Assembly: GCF_031679605.1 (NCBI RefSeq)
Contig: NZ_CP117522.1
Span: forward strand, 3,782,001 to 3,846,000
DNA from: Streptomyces luomodiensis
GTDB taxonomy: Bacteria; Actinomycetota; Actinomycetes; Streptomycetales; Streptomycetaceae
DNA length: 64,000 nucleotides
Reading direction: 5' to 3'
The notes beneath the pieces were generated by a model, which was not told the DNA's origin, did not search any database, and saw nothing but the letters and a program-made list of their open reading frames with translations. Numbering within the stretch: position 1 is the first letter of the stretch; every line of letters starts with the position of its first letter. Of the stretch, positions 1-10,400 are shown piece by piece. The position numbers were made by a program, and so were the translations under genes.

Positions 1-508
1 ATTCATAGATGAAGGCTGTGGAACCGCGCCGGCTGCCGCAGTAGTCGATGATCCCGTGCTCGATTTGCGTCCGTAGTGCCTTCTCGTATCCGTGGCGCTC
101 ATACGCACCCGAGTCGCCGCCGGCTATGGGTACAAGATGCGTGGTGAGGTGCTGTAGTTTCGGCCGCAGGCCCGAAGCGGATGAGTACTCGAAGGCCCAG
201 CCGTTGACGAAGACACGGTCGATCCACCCCTTCAGCAGTGCGGGCATCGACCACCAGTACACGGGGAAGACCAACACGAGATCGGTGGCACGCTCAAGAC
301 GGCACTGCTCAGCCACGACGTCAGCCGGATGGTTGCCACCCTCCTGGTACGCCCGACGATCCGCTGAAGTGAACCGGGGGTCGAACCGCTCCTCGGACAG
401 GTCGGCGATCTCGACCGAACCGGGACGAAGCGCTGCCTCGAGTCTTCCCAGCACGAAATGCGTCAGGGACTGGGGGTCCGGGTTGGCGGCAACCAGCAAG
501 GTGTGCAT
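1..508 (-). CDS. NAD(P)H quinone oxidoreductase, flavodoxin-like fold (3' end cut off by window)
   Basis: The protein starts MHTLLVAANPDP, the flavin-phosphate loop region of the YwrO/MdaB/KefF-type quinone reductase family. It continues with a VFPVYWWSMPALLKGWIDRV stretch, the typical signature around the FMN site, and a later PIAGGDSGAYERHGYEKAL segment. The family transfers two electrons from NAD(P)H to quinones using FAD or FMN in the cytoplasm. The start ATG at 508-506 has a GGAG about eight bases upstream. About 169 residues are visible; the family is normally around 190-200, so only a short C-terminus is missing. It is read in the same direction as the NmrA-like reductase at 621-1457 and could be co-transcribed with it. 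Family is confident; substrate is unknown. Confidence 0.8.
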   Translation of the reverse strand, partial: MHTLLVAANPDPQSLTHFVLGRLEAALRPGSVEIADLSEERFDPRFTSADRRAYQEGGNHPADVVAEQCRLERATDLVLVFPVYWWSMPALLKGWIDRVFVNGWAFEYSSASGLRPKLQHLTTHLVPIAGGDSGAYERHGYEKALRTQIEHGIIDYCGSRRGSTAFIYE

Positions 509-620
509 CGATGGCTCCAGTTACCTGAAGAGCGGACGTTTACAAAGGCGAGGATGTGCGGGATTGCGCGCGGACTCCTTCTCCTGAATGTCCACTGCGC
601 CGGAGCGGCCGCCGCGGGAT

Positions 621-1457
621 TCAGCGCCGCCAGGCTCCCGCTGCTGCGGCCCGCAGGACGAAGTCCTCAAAGGTCCGCGGCGCGCGTCCCAGCACGGTGA
701 CGACGTCGTCCGTCGTCCAGGCGGTCACCCCGCGCTCCAACAGCACGAACATTTCGGCGAGGAGATGGGCCTCGTTCTCGCGCCAGCCCTCCTGGACCAA
801 TGCCGCGGTGTACTCGGCCGGGGAGATCTGCCGGTAGGCGATGGGCAGTCCGGACGCCCGGGAGATCAACTCGACCGCCTCCGCCCAGCTCAGCCCGCGC
901 GGCCCCGTCAGCTCGTAGACCCGACCAGCATGTCGGCCGGGCTCGGCCAGCACTGCGGCCGCAACGTCGGCGACGTCCTCGAGGTCGATGAACGGCTCGG
1001 GCACCGCACCTGCCGGAAGCGCCAGCTCGCCAGCGGCCAGCGGGGCGTGAAAGGGGTGCCCGTCGAAGTTCTGGGCGAAGTTCGCGGCACGCAGAACGGT
1101 CCATTCCAACGTCGAACTGCGCACGGCATCCTCGGCCGAGCGCATGTCCAGCCCGAACGCGGAGTCGCCCCAGTCGTCGGCGCCGTGCCCGGAGAGCAGG
1201 ACCAGGCGCCGCACGTCGGCGGCCTCGGCCCGGGCCACGAACTCGTGCACTGGACCGGGCACGGTCGGGGGCACCACGTAGACAGTGGTGACGCCCTGCA
1301 GGACCTGATCCCAGTGGGCGGGGTGGAACCAGTCGAACGGGGTCTGGCTGGAACGGGAGGCGACGCGCACATGCGTGCCGCGCAACCGCAACCGGGCGGC
1401 TACCCGTCGACCGGTGTTGCCCGTCGCGCCAAGGACCAAAGTGGTGTCGCTGCTCAT
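621..1457 (-). CDS. NmrA-like / atypical SDR NAD(P)-binding protein
   Basis: 278 residues. The N-terminus LVLGATGNTGRRVAARL is a GxxGxxG Rossmann motif of the NmrA/HSCARG atypical short-chain dehydrogenase group. This is followed by LVLLSGHGADDWG and the LEWTVLRAANFAQNF segment typical of NAD(P)H azoreductase-like members. These proteins act as redox sensors or as quinone/azo reductases; they lack the classical YxxxK catalytic pair and none is evident here. The gene diverges from an AraC regulator at 1548 across about 90 bases and lies upstream of a quinone reductase on the same strand. This arrangement suggests an AraC-controlled detoxification pair. No strong ribosome site precedes the ATG. 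The fold is clear; the reaction is inferred. Confidence 0.8.
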   Translation of the reverse strand: MSSDTTLVLGATGNTGRRVAARLRLRGTHVRVASRSSQTPFDWFHPAHWDQVLQGVTTVYVVPPTVPGPVHEFVARAEAADVRRLVLLSGHGADDWGDSAFGLDMRSAEDAVRSSTLEWTVLRAANFAQNFDGHPFHAPLAAGELALPAGAVPEPFIDLEDVADVAAAVLAEPGRHAGRVYELTGPRGLSWAEAVELISRASGLPIAYRQISPAEYTAALVQEGWRENEAHLLAEMFVLLERGVTAWTTDDVVTVLGRAPRTFEDFVLRAAAAGAWRR

Positions 1458-1547
1458 GACGGCGATTCAACGGCACGCATTCGGACGGATCCATAGGCGA
1501 CAAGCCGAACCACCTGGTTAATCGTCCAGTTCGTTTAGTCTCGCAGG

Positions 1548-2561
1548 GTGGACGCTTTCGGTGACCTCCTACGCGGGGTGCGGGCCCAGGGCTCATTGTT
1601 CGGCAGCTCGACCCTGACCCCGCCCTGGGCGCTGCACTTCGTGGACGGTGCACCGCTGACGTTGTGCACTGTCCTCTCCGGGGGCGGCTGGATCGTGCCG
1701 GAGCACCGCCCGCCCGAACCTTTGTGCGTCGGCGAGACAGTGGTCGTGCGGGGCCCGGCGCCGTTCCTCTTCGTCGACGAGGTGGGCACCCGGGCGGAGC
1801 CCGTCGCGTGCGGCGCGTTCTGTTCGACGCCCGATCAGGGCGGAACCCGACACCGGCTCGGCTGGCACGAAACCTATGACGGAGGCGACAGCGCGACGAC
1901 ACTTGTCGTCGGCGCCTACCCGGTGCACGGCGAGATCAGCCGCAGGCTGCTGGACGCGCTGCCCGTCGTACTGCGCGTGGGGTCCGGCGGCAAGCCCGAC
2001 CCCGTGTGGGAACACCTCGCCGTCGAAGCCGCCGCCGACACACCGGGCCAGCAGGTGGTCCTCGACCGGCTGCTGGACTGGATGCTGGTGTGCGCACTGC
2101 GCGAGTACTTCGATCGGCCCGACGGTAATCCCCCGGGCTGGTATTCCGCCGGGCGGGACCCGGTGGTCGGCGGCGCGCTGCGGCTGCTGCACAGCGAACC
2201 CGCGGCGCCATGGACGGTCGCCTCACTGGCCGAGCGCACCGGGGTGTCACGCTCCACGCTGGCCAAGCGATTCACCGACCTGGTCGGCAAGCCGCCACTG
2301 ACCTACCTCACCCACTGGCGCATGACGCTCGCGGCGGACCTGCTGACCGAGCGCCAAACGGCGACGGTCGCGGAGATCGCCCGCACAGTGGGCTACTCCG
2401 ACGCGTTCGCATTCAGCGCGGCGTTCAAACGGCTCCGCGGCGTCAGTCCCAGCACATACCGCAGCGCCGCGACAGCCCTGTCCCAGCAGCCGGCCGGCAC
2501 CCTCCCGACCCACCCCGGTAACGGGCCCGCCATCCCGATTCAGGCCGGCTCACCCGCCTGA
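1548..2561 (+). CDS. AraC-family transcriptional regulator with N-terminal cupin-type domain
   Basis: 337 residues. Residues about 5-190 resemble the Cupin_6 ligand domain (WALHFVDGAPLTLCTVLSGGGW). Residues about 215-310 form the double helix-turn-helix, with TVASLAERTGVSRSTLAKRF and the second AraC helix IARTVGYSDAFAFSAAFKR. The start is GTG at 1548 and no Shine-Dalgarno sequence precedes it; a TTTAGTCT stretch lies just upstream, so the transcript may be leaderless or nearly so. It diverges from the NmrA-like gene at 621-1457, its most likely target. The C-terminal tail after the HTH is Pro/Ala-rich and variable. Family call is secure; ligand unknown. Confidence 0.88.
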   Translation: MDAFGDLLRGVRAQGSLFGSSTLTPPWALHFVDGAPLTLCTVLSGGGWIVPEHRPPEPLCVGETVVVRGPAPFLFVDEVGTRAEPVACGAFCSTPDQGGTRHRLGWHETYDGGDSATTLVVGAYPVHGEISRRLLDALPVVLRVGSGGKPDPVWEHLAVEAAADTPGQQVVLDRLLDWMLVCALREYFDRPDGNPPGWYSAGRDPVVGGALRLLHSEPAAPWTVASLAERTGVSRSTLAKRFTDLVGKPPLTYLTHWRMTLAADLLTERQTATVAEIARTVGYSDAFAFSAAFKRLRGVSPSTYRSAATALSQQPAGTLPTHPGNGPAIPIQAGSPA

Positions 2562-3049
2562 GCCCGCCACCCGACCCGCAGCGTTTGTGGACCATGGTCA
2601 GCTATGAGGGGAGAGGGTGCCGTGCGCAGGCCGGTCACAGGCGAGGGGCATGTCCACTGCAGCCAGATCTGCGCCGCGAGCGACCCGAACAGCGCGAATC
2701 CGGGTCGCCCGCCCTGACACACCACACGCGGAACCGTTGCGAGCCGCCGCGCGTCGAAGCGGTGTGCTGAGGGGGAGTCCCCGTACGGCGGTCATCGGTC
2801 TCGCTGTCGGCCGCGTCGCCGACCGCCCTCTCCGCCGCCCGCGGCCCGCAGCACCCGCCGCCGACGCGACACCCCTCCCAGAGCGTCGGCGGCGCCCCGG
2901 GGGGGCCGAAACGCGTCGTACGGCCGTCGGACGGGACACACCACCGGGCCGACAAGATGAGCAACTTTCCTTGACCGGGACCGGGTTGGTGTCCCAGCGT
3001 GTCCAGCACACCTTCGGCCGCCCCCTCCGAACCCGTGGAAGGAGTGCGG
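2562..3049. other. Intergenic region before the GH3 gene, no gene seen
   Basis: About 490 bases separate the AraC gene from the GH3 start. Open frames exist on both strands, but none has a ribosome site together with a recognisable protein. They are Arg/Pro/Ala-rich, as expected for random frames in GC-rich DNA. The promoter of the GH3 gene must lie here. A DasR-type dre sequence was looked for and not found. Confidence 0.5.
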
Positions 3050-4972
3050 GTGCATACGCCCACGTCCCGCCGTGCCTTGCTCACCGCCACCCTGGCCGCC
3101 GCCGCGGCCGGTGCCTGTAGCGCGCCGACGCACAGCTCGCCCGCGTCCGCCACTCCCGCGCGCCACCCCGCCTCCGGTTCCGGCGGCGCTTCCGCGACCC
3201 CCTCCGGACCCGCCTCCGGCTCCGGCCGGGACCGGGAGCGCGACCGCCGGCGGATCGACGACCTCATCGGGCGGATGACGCTGGATCAGAAGATCGGCCA
3301 GCTCTTCGTGATGCGGGTGTACGGCCATTCGGCCACCCGCCCGGACCCCGCCGACGTGGCGGCCAACCGCAAGGAGATCGGCGTCGACAACGCCGCCGAG
3401 CTGATCGCGAAGTACCACGTGGGCGGGGTGATGTACATCCGCTGGGCGCACAACATCCGCGACCCCCACCAGGTCGCCGCGCTCTCCAACGGCATCCAGA
3501 AGGCCGCCGCGAAGGGCTCCGCGCCCGTCCCCGTCCTGATCTCCACCGACCAGGAGTACGGCACCGTCGCCCGGATCGGCGCGCCCGCCACGCTGTTCCC
3601 CGCCGCCATGGCGCTCGGCGCGGGCGGCAGCGCGGCCGACGCCCGTACGGCCGCCCGTACCGCGGGGGCCGAGCTGGCCGCGCTCGGCATCCGGCAGGAC
3701 TACGCCCCGATCGCGGACGTCAACGTCAACCCCGCCAACCCGGTGATCGGCGTGCGCTCCTTCGGGGCCGATCCGAAGGCCGTGGCCCGGCTGGTGGCGG
3801 CCCAGGTGGCGGGCTATCAGAGCGCCGGGGTCGCGGCCACCGCCAAGCACTTCCCCGGCCACGGCGACACCAGCGTGGACAGCCATGTCGGCCTGCCGCT
3901 GATCACCCACTCACGGAAGGAGTGGGAGCGGCTGGACGCGCCGCCGTTCCGGGCCGCGATCGAGGCGGGAATCGACTCGATCATGACGGCGCATCTGCTC
4001 TTCCCCGCGCTCGACCCGGCCGACGACCCCGCCACGCTCTCCCGCCCCATCCTCACCGGAGTGCTCCGCGAGGAGCTGGGCTACGACGGGGTGGTGGTCA
4101 CCGACTCCCTCGGCATGCAGGGGGTGCGGAAGAAGTACGGCGACGACCGGGTGCCGGTGCTCGCGCTCAAGGCGGGCGTGGACCAGCTGCTGAACCCGCC
4201 GAGTCTGTCCGTCGCCTTCCAGGGGGTGCGCGCGGCCGTCCGGGCGGGCGAGATCGACGAGGACCGGATCGACCGGTCGCTGCGGCGCATCCTGGACCTC
4301 AAGGCGCGCCGGGGGCTGTTCGACGACCCGTACACCAGCGACCGCGCGGTCAACCGCACGGTGGGCACCCGCGAGCACCGCGCCACCGCCGACCGGATCG
4401 CCGAGCGCACCACCACCCTGATCACCAACCGCGGCGGGCTGCTCCCGCTGTCACCGGACCGCCATCGCGACCTGCTCGTGGTGGGCGTGGACGCCGCCGC
4501 GCCCTCCGGCACCGGCGGCCCGCCGACGGCCGTCCTGGCCCGCGCCCTGTCCGGGCTGGGCTTCTCGGCGGAGGCGCTGCCCACCGGCACGGACGGCTCG
4601 CCCGGCCCCTCGCCGGAGCGGATCGAGGCGGCGGTCGCGGCGGCCCGGGGGCGGGACGCGGTGATCGTGACGACGTACGACATCGCCTCCGGCTCGTCCC
4701 AGCGCACCCTGGTGGCGCGGCTGGTGGCCACCGGTGTGCCGGTGGTGCATCTGGCGCTGCGCAATCCGTACGACATCGCACGGCTGGACGGACGCGGCAC
4801 GGCCCCCGGGGCGTCGCTGGCCACGTACTGCTGGACGGACGGGGAGCTGCGCGCGGCCGCCCGGGTCATCGCGGGACGGGCCACCCCGCGCGGCAAGCTG
4901 CCGGTGGCGGTGCGGCGCGCGGACGACCCGTCCCGGGTGCTGTACGAGATCGGGCACGGGCTGACGTACTAG
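3050..4972 (+). CDS. GH3 beta-N-acetylhexosaminidase (NagZ-like), Tat lipoprotein
   Basis: 640 residues from the GTG at 3050, chosen because GGAAGGAG sits five bases upstream; a longer frame to 2999 has no ribosome site. The N-terminus reads [19 protein letters not shown], a twin-arginine signal ending in a lipobox-like cysteine, so the protein is probably exported folded and anchored outside. The GH3 domain carries the NagZ hallmark [14 protein letters not shown] (near residue 265) with the catalytic His. The nucleophile motif TDSLGMQGV is near residue 352, and a C-terminal domain spans about 420-640. GH3 enzymes of this group remove terminal GlcNAc from chitooligosaccharides or muropeptides. 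Other GlcNAc genes in the window (GH20, glmS) fit. It is convergent with the S37 peptidase. Confidence 0.9.
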   Translation: MHTPTSRRALLTATLAAAAAGACSAPTHSSPASATPARHPASGSGGASATPSGPASGSGRDRERDRRRIDDLIGRMTLDQKIGQLFVMRVYGHSATRPDPADVAANRKEIGVDNAAELIAKYHVGGVMYIRWAHNIRDPHQVAALSNGIQKAAAKGSAPVPVLISTDQEYGTVARIGAPATLFPAAMALGAGGSAADARTAARTAGAELAALGIRQDYAPIADVNVNPANPVIGVRSFGADPKAVARLVAAQVAGYQSAGVAATAKHFPGHGDTSVDSHVGLPLITHSRKEWERLDAPPFRAAIEAGIDSIMTAHLLFPALDPADDPATLSRPILTGVLREELGYDGVVVTDSLGMQGVRKKYGDDRVPVLALKAGVDQLLNPPSLSVAFQGVRAAVRAGEIDEDRIDRSLRRILDLKARRGLFDDPYTSDRAVNRTVGTREHRATADRIAERTTTLITNRGGLLPLSPDRHRDLLVVGVDAAAPSGTGGPPTAVLARALSGLGFSAEALPTGTDGSPGPSPERIEAAVAAARGRDAVIVTTYDIASGSSQRTLVARLVATGVPVVHLALRNPYDIARLDGRGTAPGASLATYCWTDGELRAAARVIAGRATPRGKLPVAVRRADDPSRVLYEIGHGLTY

Positions 4973-5028
4973 CCATCCGGGCGGGCGTACCAGCCCACCC
5001 GGGCGGCGTACCGAGCCCGTGCCCGATC
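4948..5028. repeat. Inverted repeat joining the GH3 3' end to the downstream spacer
   Basis: The 15-base GATCGGGCACGGGCT at 4948-4962 encodes the last codons of the GH3 protein. Its exact reverse complement, AGCCCGTGCCCGATC, lies at 5014-5028. The 51-base spacing allows a long stem that would include the stop codon. It may act as a terminator for either convergent gene, or be a trace of an inverted duplication. Confidence 0.6.
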
Positions 5029-5044
5029 GGGTCCAGGGTCCTTG

Positions 5045-5077
5045 CGGACGTTACGGACGTTACGGATGTTACGGACG
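5045..5077. repeat. 9-bp tandem repeat (about 3.7 copies) at the S37 gene end
   Basis: CGGACGTTA is repeated at 5045, 5054 and 5063 (one substitution), plus a partial copy at 5072. The array overlaps the stop codon of the minus-strand peptidase gene (5069-5071). No function is evident. Confidence 0.7.
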
Positions 5078-6472
5078 CAGCACCGGCTCGCGCTCGATCC
5101 CGCGCCGGTCGAGCTTCGCGTCGTGCCGGGCAAGCGGCTCGCGCGTCTGGCTGACGCCCGCCCACCGCTGTACCTCCGCCGTGGCCTTGGCCTTCTCCTC
5201 GGCCGAGAGCTGGGCGATGTTCGAGCCGTGGTTGCCGCCGGCGACCGTGTAGACGTAAGCGTCCTTGGCGCCCTTGCCGACCCGGAACCGCTCGGCGCCC
5301 CACGGGTCGTTCTGCCCGTAGACGAAGAGCATCCGCTGGGCGTCCTGCCGCACCCAGCGGTCGATGTCCCGCATGGCGGCCGGGTGGAAGCGCATCGGGA
5401 TGTCGCGCGGCACATAGCTGCGCGGGGCGTAGATGCCGGGGTAGCGCAGCAGCCCGGCCAGGTGCGGGGTCGCGAAGGTGGGCGAGCCGAGCTCGGTGCC
5501 CGCCTGGTAGTAGTACGGCGTGTAGGTCTCCAGGCCCTGGTCGGTGTAGGCGGAAAAGCCCGAGATCTCGTCGATGAAGCCGTACAGTTCGTCGGTCGAG
5601 GCGGTGGGGGCGGGGACGTCCCCACAGTCCTTCAGCAGGTGGTACTGCCAGAAGGCCCACACCAGGTCCAGGACGACGTTCTCGTACGCCTTGTCGGCGC
5701 TGCCGACGACGGTGAAGGTCTGCCCCTCGTCGTCCGCCCACTTCTGGTAGCGCGTCACGATCTCGTCGCGCCGCACCAGCGCCTCGTGCTGCACCGCGTT
5801 CAGCTTGTCGCGGCATTCGGCCGTGCCGACGTTCGCGAAGAAGCGGTCGTAGGCGGAGTCCTCCTTGTCGACCACGTCGTTGGGCGCCACGTAGGCGATG
5901 GTCCCGTTCATGTCACGCGGATAGAAACGGCGGTAGTAGGTGGCCGTCATTCCGCCCTTGCTGCCGCCGGTGGCCAGCCAGTTCTTGCCGTAGACGGGCT
6001 TGAGGGCCCGGTAGAGGCGGTGCTGGTCGCTGGCGGCCTGCCAGATGTCCAGCTTGGACCAGTCGGCGGGCTGCGGCCGGGACGGGGTGAAGAAGCGGTA
6101 CTCCAGCGACACCTGGTTGCCGTCCACGATCTGCGTCGGCTCGCTGCGGCGCGGTGCGGTGGTGACGTTGTAGCCCGAGGTGTAGAAGACCGTGGGCCGG
6201 TCGGTGGCCTTGTGCAGCAGGGTGAACCGCTGCTGGAAGGTGCCCTGGGAAGGATGCCGGTGGTCCACCGGCTGGGTGTAGGTGAAGACGAGGAAGCGGT
6301 AGCCCTCGTAGGGCTGTTCCTCGACGAAACGCATGCCGGGAATCGCCAGGACGCGTTCCTTGATGTCCGGCTGGGCGGGGGCGGCCGGTGCCGCGGACGC
6401 GCCGGTGGCACCCGCGCCGACCGCCCCCATCAGTATCGCGAGCGACAGCAGCCATCTGAGCACCTTGCGCAT
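5069..6472 (-). CDS. Secreted S37-family tripeptidyl aminopeptidase
   Basis: 467 residues from ATG 6472, which has GGGGAG eight bases upstream. A Sec signal peptide is clear (MRKVLRWLLSLAILMGAVGA, then ASA-A). The mature protein matches the S37 peptidase family: TGGSKGGMTATYYRRFYPRD carries the nucleophilic serine in a GxSxGG elbow, followed by YVAPNDVVDKEDSAY. The C-terminal FVYGQNDPWGAERF and VAGGNHGSNI contain the likely acid and histidine of the alpha/beta-hydrolase triad. Family members remove tripeptides from secreted proteins during mycelial growth. The gene is single, with its own promoter region at 6473-6655. The stop codon lies in a 9-bp repeat array. Confidence 0.88.
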   Translation of the reverse strand: MRKVLRWLLSLAILMGAVGAGATGASAAPAAPAQPDIKERVLAIPGMRFVEEQPYEGYRFLVFTYTQPVDHRHPSQGTFQQRFTLLHKATDRPTVFYTSGYNVTTAPRRSEPTQIVDGNQVSLEYRFFTPSRPQPADWSKLDIWQAASDQHRLYRALKPVYGKNWLATGGSKGGMTATYYRRFYPRDMNGTIAYVAPNDVVDKEDSAYDRFFANVGTAECRDKLNAVQHEALVRRDEIVTRYQKWADDEGQTFTVVGSADKAYENVVLDLVWAFWQYHLLKDCGDVPAPTASTDELYGFIDEISGFSAYTDQGLETYTPYYYQAGTELGSPTFATPHLAGLLRYPGIYAPRSYVPRDIPMRFHPAAMRDIDRWVRQDAQRMLFVYGQNDPWGAERFRVGKGAKDAYVYTVAGGNHGSNIAQLSAEEKAKATAEVQRWAGVSQTREPLARHDAKLDRRGIEREPVLRP

Positions 6473-6655
6473 GCACTCTCCCCTTGTCGCCGTTATGGCC
6501 CTCGCGACCCGTGAATTCGCACAGGTCGCCGAGAACCTATCCGGGCACACACGCGGGTGGCCAGAGGCTGTTGGCTCACCAACGCGACGCCGGATACGGA
6601 GAGTTGTTACCGTCGCCCTCTTTCGTAGCGGGCTGTGATGGCTCATGCTGCCTGT

Positions 6656-7099
6656 ATGGACCGAGACGAACGGCACGACCGGAGTGAACGGGCCGAGCGG
6701 CTGACGCGGTATCTGAACGAATTGCAGGAACGGATCGACCCTCGCTCGCTGGAGCTGCTGATGCGGCTGCTGCGCGAGCTGAGCACCTCACCGGCCGTCC
6801 GCGGAGGGACGTACGAGCTCGGTATGGGGCCGGAGGAGAAAGAGCTGTTCACCCCCGCTCTCCAGGCCGAGTTGCTGGTGTTGTTCGGCCTGCTCACCTC
6901 CCAGGACGAGCGTGTGGTGGTCGACCTCGGCGACAGTCCGCACGCCAAGGGCATGAAGGTGCTGGTCCCTCAGGAGCGGGCCCAGGACCCCGAATTCCTG
7001 TACCGCCACAAGCAGCGGGTGGCGGCCGAGGCGGAGCAGCGGGAGCGCGACCGGCGGGAGGTGGAGGGCATAGCGAGGGCCAGCGGCATGGAACCGTGA
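6656..7099 (+). CDS. Conserved hypothetical protein, charged, helical
   Basis: 147 residues beginning MDRDERHDRSERAERL. The central part LTRYLNELQERIDPRSLELLMRLLRELST is strongly helical. The C-terminal third is rich in Arg/Glu (RVAAEAEQRERDRREVEGIA) and may form a coiled coil. There are no transmembrane segments, cysteines or known catalytic motifs. The start is uncertain: ATG 6656 is preferred because conserved acidic residues begin there, but GTG 6635 and ATG 6638 are in frame. None has a clear ribosome site, so the transcript may be leaderless. No function is assigned. Confidence 0.6.
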   Translation: MDRDERHDRSERAERLTRYLNELQERIDPRSLELLMRLLRELSTSPAVRGGTYELGMGPEEKELFTPALQAELLVLFGLLTSQDERVVVDLGDSPHAKGMKVLVPQERAQDPEFLYRHKQRVAAEAEQRERDRREVEGIARASGMEP

Positions 7100-7401
7100 C
7101 GTTACCGTACGTAACATCGGGCGAACGCTGAGCGTTACCGGCCATAAGGCGGCCGTAAGGCGACCATGCGGCAGATGGGCGACACACGGTCGGCACGTGG
7201 GGCGACACACGGGCGGCATGGGGGCGGCATATGACCGGTGCACTCCCCCCGCCCCCGCGCCGCGGGCCCACCCGACGCGCTGCCACGCGACGGCGGGCCC
7301 ACGCGACGCGGGCCATCGGCGAGTGCCGGGCGACGGCGGAGGCCGGCGGCGGGCCGCCACCGCCCGCGGGCTCAGGCGACGGCGGGGGCCGTCAGCACGT
7401 G
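7100..7401. other. Intergenic region between convergent genes, repeat-bearing
   Basis: No gene is visible. A small palindrome-like element (GTTAC, 5 bases, GTAAC) lies at 7101-7115. Degenerate copies of the ABC gene 3' end occur from 7328 onward, with a perfect copy at 7372-7393. Confidence 0.5.
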
Positions 7402-7423
7402 TCAGGCGACGGCGGGGGCCGTC
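7372..7423. repeat. 22-bp direct repeat duplicating the end of the ABC gene
   Basis: Bases 7372-7393 are identical to 7402-7423, and the latter includes the ABC gene stop codon (7402-7404) and its last six codons. The start-to-start distance is 30 bases. A weaker third copy is at 7328-7346. It looks like local slippage or a short duplication across the stop codon. Confidence 0.75.
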
Positions 7424-10400
7424 TCGCCCATGAAGGTGCGCCACAGCTCGGCGTACCGGCCGTCCCGCGCCACCAGCTCCTCGTGGGTGCCGTCCTCGAC
7501 GACCCGGCCGTGGTCCAGGACCACCACCCGGTCCGCGCGGGCCGCGGTGGTCAGCCGGTGCGCGACGACCAGTGTGGTGCGCCGGCCCGTCAGGCGGTCC
7601 GTGGCCTGGTTGACCAGGGCCTCGGTGGCCAGATCGAGCGCGGCCGTGGCCTCGTCGAGCAGCAGGACGTCCGGGTCGACCAGCTCGGCGCGGGCCAGCG
7701 CGATCAGCTGCCGCTGCCCGGCAGAGAGATTGCGCCCGCGCTCGGAGACCTCGTGCAGATAGCCACCGTCGAGCGACGCCACCATCGCGTGGGCGCCGAC
7801 CGCCCGCGCGGCGGCCTCCACCTCCGCGTCGCTCGCGTCGGGGCGCCCGTAGGCGATGGCGTCCCGCACCGTCCCGGCGAACAGATACGGCTCCTGCGGG
7901 ACCACACCGAGGTGGCGGCGGTACCCGGCGAGGTCGAGCTCGCGCAGATCCGTTCCGTCCACCCGCACGGCGCCCCCGGTGGGGTCGTAGAACCGCGCCA
8001 CCAGCTTGACCAGGGTGGACTTACCGGCCCCGGTCTCCCCGACGAACGCCACGGTCTGCCCCGCGGGGATGGTGAGCGAGATGCCCGCCAGCGCCTCCTC
8101 GCCGTCCCCGTACCGGAACCGCACCTCGTCGAACGTGATCTCGCCGCGCATCCCACGCACCTCGCGCGGGGCGTCGGCGACCGGTGTGGTGGTGGGCTCG
8201 CGCAGCAGCTCCTGGATGCGGCCGAGCGACACGGTGGCCTGCTGATAGCCGTCGAAGACCTGGGAGAGCTGCTGGACGGGGGCGAAGAACAGATCGATGT
8301 AGAGGAGATAGGCCACCAGCGCGCCCGCCGTCAGCGTGCCGTCCCCGACCCGTCCGGCGCCCACGATGAGCACCAGCGCGGACGCCACGGACGACAGCAG
8401 CTGGACGAACGGGAAGTACACCGAGATCAGCCGCTGACCGCGCAACCGCGCCTGGCGGTAGGCGTCGCTGCGTGCCGCGAACCGCTCCCGGCCGGACCGC
8501 TCACGCCCGAACGCCTGCACGATCCGCAGCCCCGCCACGCTCTCCTGGAGATCCGCGTTGACCACGCTCACGCGCTCGCGGGCCAGCTGGTACGCCTTGA
8601 CGCTGCGGCGCCGGAACAGCACGGTGCCGAGGACGAGCGGCGGGAGGGTCAGGAAGACCACCAGCGCCAGCTGCACGTCGATGATGAGCAGCGCGACCAG
8701 GATGCCGAAGAAGGTCAGCAGGCTGACGACGGCGGTGACGAGGCCGGTCTGGAGGAACGTGGACAGCGCGTCGACATCGGTGGTCATCCGCGTCATGATC
8801 TTGCCGGTCAGCTCGCGCTCGTAGTAGTCGAGACCGAGCCGCTGCAACTGCGCGAAGATCTTGACGCGCAGCGCGTAGAGCACCCGTTCACCGGTCCGCC
8901 CGGTCATCCGCGTCTCGCCGATCTGGGCGGCCCACTGGACGAGGACGACGAGCAGCGCGAGCCCGGACGCGGTCCACACCGCCCCGAGCGCGAGCCGCTG
9001 GACGCCCTGGTCGATACCGTGCCGGATCAGCACCGGCAGCAGCAGCCCGGCGATCGCGTCCACGGCGACGAGCAGCAGCGCGAGCGCGAGCGGCGCCCCG
9101 AAACCGCGCAGCAGCCGCCGCAGCCCGTACGCCTCCTCGGGGCGGGTGGCCCGCTCCTCGTCGATGTCGGGCGTATCGGTGGCGGGCGGCAGGGCGGCGA
9201 CCTTCGCGAGCAGCTCGGGGGTGGCGGGCATCCCGGACAACGCCCCGGCGAACCCGGGCCCGGCCACGGCCCCCGCCCCGGCCGCCGGCGCCCCCGCCTT
9301 ACGTCCCTCACCATCGGACCGCACCCACAACTCGGGCGTCACGCCCTGCTCGGGGGTCGTGTCACGGCTCACGCCCTGCTCGGGGGCCACACCTCGCTCG
9401 CGGGTCGCGCCCCGCTCGGGGCCCGTCCCGGCCCCGTCGGGCCGGGGCCCCGGCGCGGGATACGGCTCGCTCGGTCCCTCGGCGCCCGCCGCACCGCCGG
9501 ACGCCCCGGCGAGCCCTGTCGCCCCCGCCCGGTCTCCGGCGCGGGCGTGGTCGGGGTCGTCCCCGCCGTGCGGGCGGCACCGCTCCTCGCCACTGCCGTC
9601 GGACCGCGCCCACAGCTCGGGCATCAGCCCGTCGCGCCCCGTTTCGCCCGTGGCGTGCGCCGGGTCGTCCCCGCCGCGCGGGCACAGGTCCGCGCCCGCG
9701 TCGGGGCGGCCCCCGTGGCCGTCACCGGTCCCCACCTCCGCGGCACCTGGCTCCGCTCGGTCCGCGACCGGGGCGTCGGCCCGGCCGGCCGCCTCCGGAC
9801 CACCGTTCTCCTGCCGCTCACCGTCACGGCACGGCGCGGTCGGCCCCGCCGGAGCGGCCTTGCCCCCGAAGGCGCCGGTGCGGCCCGCCTCCGTCCGGCC
9901 CTGCGCACCCCCGCGATGCGCCGGGTCGTCCCCGCCCCGCGCCCGCACGCCCGCCGCCGGGTGCGGGCACCCCTCGCGGTCGCGCGCCGGGCCGTCGCCA
10001 TCGGCGGACGGCTCCCCGTCGAGGTACGGCTCGGCCAGCCCCGTCGCGGCGGACTCCCCGCCGAACGCACCGGCGAACCCCGCCGCGCGCGTGGCGCCGC
10101 CGCGCGGCTCGGTATGGGCCGGGGCCGGGGCGGGCGCGTCCGCGCCCCGAGCCGCCGTGCCGTCGGCGCCCGGGGCGGCGGGCGCGGCGGGCGCGTCGTC
10201 CGTCAGCAGGCTCCGGTACACGGCGCTCCGCGCCCTCAGCTCCTCGTCCGTGCCCACGTCCACGACCCGGCCCCGCTCCATGACCGCTATGCGGTCGGCG
10301 AGGGCGAGCGTGGAGGGGCGGTGGGCGATCAGCAGCGTCGTACGGCCTGCCATGACGCCGCGCAGCGCCTCGTGGATCTCGTGCTCGACGCGTGCGTCCA

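Noticed and set aside
588..1496. Plus-strand frame opposite the NmrA-like gene
   Set aside because: The minus-strand protein has a proper Rossmann motif, while this frame has no family features.
3050..3052. GTG 2999 as the start of the GH3 gene
   Set aside because: GTG 3050 has GGAAGGAG at the right distance and gives a clean Tat signal; 2999 has neither.
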